This document shows positions 62,501 to 64,000 of a stretch of 64,000 nucleotides of DNA, piece after piece. The stretch is from Roseofilum casamattae BLCC-M143. GTDB taxonomy: Bacteria; Cyanobacteriota; Cyanobacteriia; Cyanobacteriales; Desertifilaceae. The stretch's first letter is position 1. The number at the start of each line of letters is the position of its first letter. The position numbers and the translations under genes are program-made. The DNA lies in NCBI RefSeq assembly GCF_030068455.1, contig NZ_JAQOSQ010000011.1, positions 1-64,000 on the forward strand, read 5' to 3'. The notes below the pieces were generated by a model that ran no database searches, was not told where the DNA came from, and worked only from the letters and a program-made list of their open reading frames with translations.

Positions 62501-63483
62501 GCTTAGTTGAGGCTTATCCAGATACCACTGAGACTGGCTTTGAGACCAGCCCGCACGGTTTTCCTCCCTATGGATGGCATTGGGGAAATCAAGGCTCGGT
62601 CAGCAGTTCTGCCATGGAAAAGCCACACCTGAGTTCGTGGCGACCCATTTTAGAATCAGAGTTCGATCTCGCCTATACTCCGCTCATGGAGCTGGACTAC
62701 GGTGGAGGACGCTTAATCTTGAGTACTTTAGATTTTGCCGATAATATTCCTCTCGATCCGGCCGCAACTCAACTGGCAAAACAATTGCTCGATTATGCCG
62801 CAACAGCTCCGTTGGCGGCAAAAGCGTCATCGACTCTATTTATCGGCAGCGATGGGGAAGCAACAGCGCTCGATCGCTTGGGTTTAGTCTATCAAAGGGC
62901 AGATGGACTATCGACTGATGCACCGTTGGCGATTATTGGCGAGGACGCTGAGGTGAGCGACAACCAGTTGCAAGGGTATCTCCAGCAAGGCGGTAAGGTA
63001 TTGATTTTACCGCGACACGATCGCCCGATTTTAGGCTTGACAACGGCAGCTGCTCGGGATTTTGCCGGTTCTCTTCAGGTTCCGCAATGGCCGGAAACTC
63101 GCGGACTGAGCGCGTCGGATTTGCGATCGCGAGCGGACTACGATACCTGGTTAATCCAATCAAGCGACGATCTCGGAGCCGAGATTGGTGCGGATGGACT
63201 CTTAGCTCGACGGCAGGTTGGTTCGGGGATTGCGATCGCAACTCAGCTCGACCCCGATGCTCTCAATGCAGATACGAATACGTACTTGCGCTATACTCGC
63301 TGGCGACATACGAGAGCACTTTGCCAGATCTTAGCTAATTTAGGTGCAACATTTAAAGGGGACGAATCAGTCTTTGAGGCGATTAAATCCGGTCGAGGAT
63401 CTGGTAAATCTCCGTTGTATCATCCCGACTACCGGACTGATTTCGAGTTGGGCGACAATCCCTATCGCTACTATCGCTGGTAA
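59575..63483 (+). CDS. Giant exported glycoside hydrolase family 2-like protein
   Basis: A 1302-residue protein, the largest gene in the window. A signal anchor ([16 protein letters not shown]) suggests export and perhaps a lipoprotein, although the box TLSC is not canonical. Residues about 45-360 are GH2 sugar-binding and immunoglobulin-like domains ([28 protein letters not shown]). About 365-640 is a TIM-barrel-like region ([18 protein letters not shown]). About 800-1300 includes class I amidotransferase-like folds ([14 protein letters not shown]). The acid/base Glu of the GH2 N-E motif is Ala here (TNAN), while a nucleophile-like Glu remains ([10 protein letters not shown]). Activity may be changed or lost. 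It is 27 bp from recO. Confidence 0.8.
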   Translation: MNQRFKQKLVHWLGLLAIALITLSCIGNLNNSSASAPMNTSPCRTFNITNYPPLTQVPENSDRAQFYLNGIWEFQPAISPTTDASPQSSPDSESWGKIRVPGDWQRENDPRNPGLLSRGTGDIWSRFEGKTLGRAWYRKTVQIPQSWAGRRILLNLDRVSTDAQIYVNDRPCGTIEWPYGAVDITPSVKLGEENTLTLLVSAFADAEDRTIIMGPGEIYTSPAKLGSRGLIGEVRLLSIPESAWISDVFVQPSTRNQSIKLNIELTDITEPGAVQIRAAMLDEHGNVEQQFSAQQEVQATPTQTLNVSWNWENPRLWDVQQPNLYTLRLQIEGKSIQDTYDQSFGFREFWIEGKRFYLNGTELRLRPVYHRDLWQSWWVGNPQVMDKMIQGYQAAGFNIAEVWPVDHDERGRWHFRELLAERADLKGLPLMGPVLPMHVLAKSKDWNRPEVRERWEQRMETEMRRYRNHPSIVMWVTNANYYGHSDDQNPRRIGMQTVEGTIGKNPARYWHNYVASGKEAIAIIKEHDTTRSVISHQGAAVGDVYSLNSYLGMIPLQEREEWLSNWQANGDMPYMTVELGTPLHTTMMRARNGFRHAVKSEPLMSEFSAIYLGKDAYELETPDYRQKIREQFVRDQEYQNWQFNPELDFAPAFQNLQQLFTTNTWRSWRTWGITGGMIPWEDGHGWERSLVWNDMVSLPEFVPGQRGAYPEKVARGFWYYMQPEGNVVHPGAIALMENNGPTLAWIAGSPKAFTEKDRSFTVSEKLRKQVVLLNDTRSEQDFQFKWQLKISGKVLKKSKKSGTIKPAQTLFFPIKTTLKPQTLPDGLSFPVEGEISLTAQIGDRQHQDRFPFRLFAQPTPASATLTVFDPVGTTTQMLQQLGYSTVPWDGQETDSLLIIGREALSDGRQLPGDLREFIRNGGRTLIFIQDRQWLQETLGLRTCPHLSRRVFPIDPNHPAIEGLDREDLRDWRGASSLVEAYPDTTETGFETSPHGFPPYGWHWGNQGSVSSSAMEKPHLSSWRPILESEFDLAYTPLMELDYGGGRLILSTLDFADNIPLDPAATQLAKQLLDYAATAPLAAKASSTLFIGSDGEATALDRLGLVYQRADGLSTDAPLAIIGEDAEVSDNQLQGYLQQGGKVLILPRHDRPILGLTTAAARDFAGSLQVPQWPETRGLSASDLRSRADYDTWLIQSSDDLGAEIGADGLLARRQVGSGIAIATQLDPDALNADTNTYLRYTRWRHTRALCQILANLGATFKGDESVFEAIKSGRGSGKSPLYHPDYRTDFELGDNPYRYYRW

Positions 63484-63509
63484 TATTCATCCGATGGATT
63501 AGTGAGTGT

Positions 63510-64000
63510 ATGAGCAAAACCTATAAAGCCACCGGAATTAATTTGAAAGCGATGGCCATGGGAGAGTCCGATCGCCTGCTGACTATTTTAACCTCCGAAC
63601 ATGGGTTAATTCGGGCGATCGCTCCCGGCGCGCGCAAAGCAAAATCCAGTTTGGGCGGACGGAGCGGGTTATTTGTGGTGAATTCCTTGTTGCTGGCCAA
63701 GGGGCGATCGCTCGATAAAGTTACGCAAGCTCAGACGGTAAAATCTTATGCTAAATTAAGCCAGCATTTACTCAAGCTGACGGCGAGTCAATATCTGGCA
63801 GAATTAGTTCTGTGCCAAGCTAACGAGCGATCGCCGCAACCGGAACTGTACGACTTGCTGCTCGTCCATCTCGATCGGTTAGAAGCCTGCGATCTTTCCC
63901 TCACTCTGGCTCATTTAACTCAAGGCATCTTTCACTTATTAGCTCTAGCCGGCCTCGCGCCGCAAGTCCATCAATGTTGCGTTACCGGAAAAGCCATTGT
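63510..64000 (+). CDS. recO: DNA repair protein RecO (partial, runs off the window)
   Basis: The frame opens [20 protein letters not shown] and continues with [20 protein letters not shown], the OB-fold N terminus of RecO, which loads RecA with RecR during recombinational repair. About 163 codons are in the window and no stop is met. The segment [11 protein letters not shown] and a Cys pair (CCVTGK) near the edge belong to the second, zinc-binding domain. It follows the GH2-like gene by 26 bp, but a functional link is unlikely. Confidence 0.93.
   Translation, partial: MSKTYKATGINLKAMAMGESDRLLTILTSEHGLIRAIAPGARKAKSSLGGRSGLFVVNSLLLAKGRSLDKVTQAQTVKSYAKLSQHLLKLTASQYLAELVLCQANERSPQPELYDLLLVHLDRLEACDLSLTLAHLTQGIFHLLALAGLAPQVHQCCVTGKAI

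Overview
The window reads as chromosomal DNA of a cyanobacterium. It carries isiA (CP43'), an isiB flavodoxin, an Omp85 protein with three POTRA domains, a CbiG-CobJ fusion, DUF4346, DUF1997 and GUN4-domain proteins, pentapeptide repeats and a Uma2 endonuclease. The octamer GCGATCGC (HIP1) is scattered throughout. The species cannot be named from sequence alone; family content suggests a filamentous, secondary-metabolite-rich lineage. No rRNA, tRNA or CRISPR array was found.

Layout. 1-1.4 kb: transposase debris. 1.4-7.3 kb (minus): the conserved lpxA-fabZ-lpxC-bamA-purC block for lipid A and outer-membrane biogenesis; bamA carries an expanded 111-bp repeat. 7.3-17.9 kb: mixed genes, including Uma2, CPBP protease plus pentapeptide protein, a sugar ABC permease, an InrS-like metal sensor, a PEP-CTERM protein, a hexose-6-P mutarotase, pyrD and a large GAF pseudo-kinase. 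17.9-25.2 kb (minus): a compact lasso-peptide-like RiPP operon (cyclase, precursor, HPr-kinase-like kinase, PRMT-like methyltransferase, ABC exporter, nucleotidyltransferase) with no recognisable B protein. 25.3-32.5 kb: exopolysaccharide genes (fcl, gmd, two sugar transferases, GT4, galE). 33.0-36.4 kb: the iron-stress locus isiA-isiB-isiC behind a Fur-box promoter. 36.5-46.3 kb: SET and GNAT genes, uvrC-trmB, the second sugar ABC permease, TPR, DUF1997, SDR, zinc peptidase and cbiG-cobJ.

46.6-54.4 kb is an AT-rich signalling island. It holds a Ser/Thr kinase, a PIN-like/GUN4 protein and a membrane-anchored periplasmic-binding protein, followed by a paralogue in which kinase, membrane segment and binding domain are fused in one protein. 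An NB-ARC-type ATPase lies opposite. The fused copy predicts that the separate kinase and sensor work together across the membrane. 54.7-64 kb: a small proline-rich secreted protein, gltX, a peroxiredoxin, an AraC remnant, a JmjC-like oxygenase, a YqiA-like esterase, a giant GH2-like exported protein and the start of recO.

The best candidates for new biology are the RiPP operon lacking a leader peptidase (17.9-25.2 kb) and the split/fused transmembrane kinase pair with PIN-GUN4 (46.6-52.9 kb).
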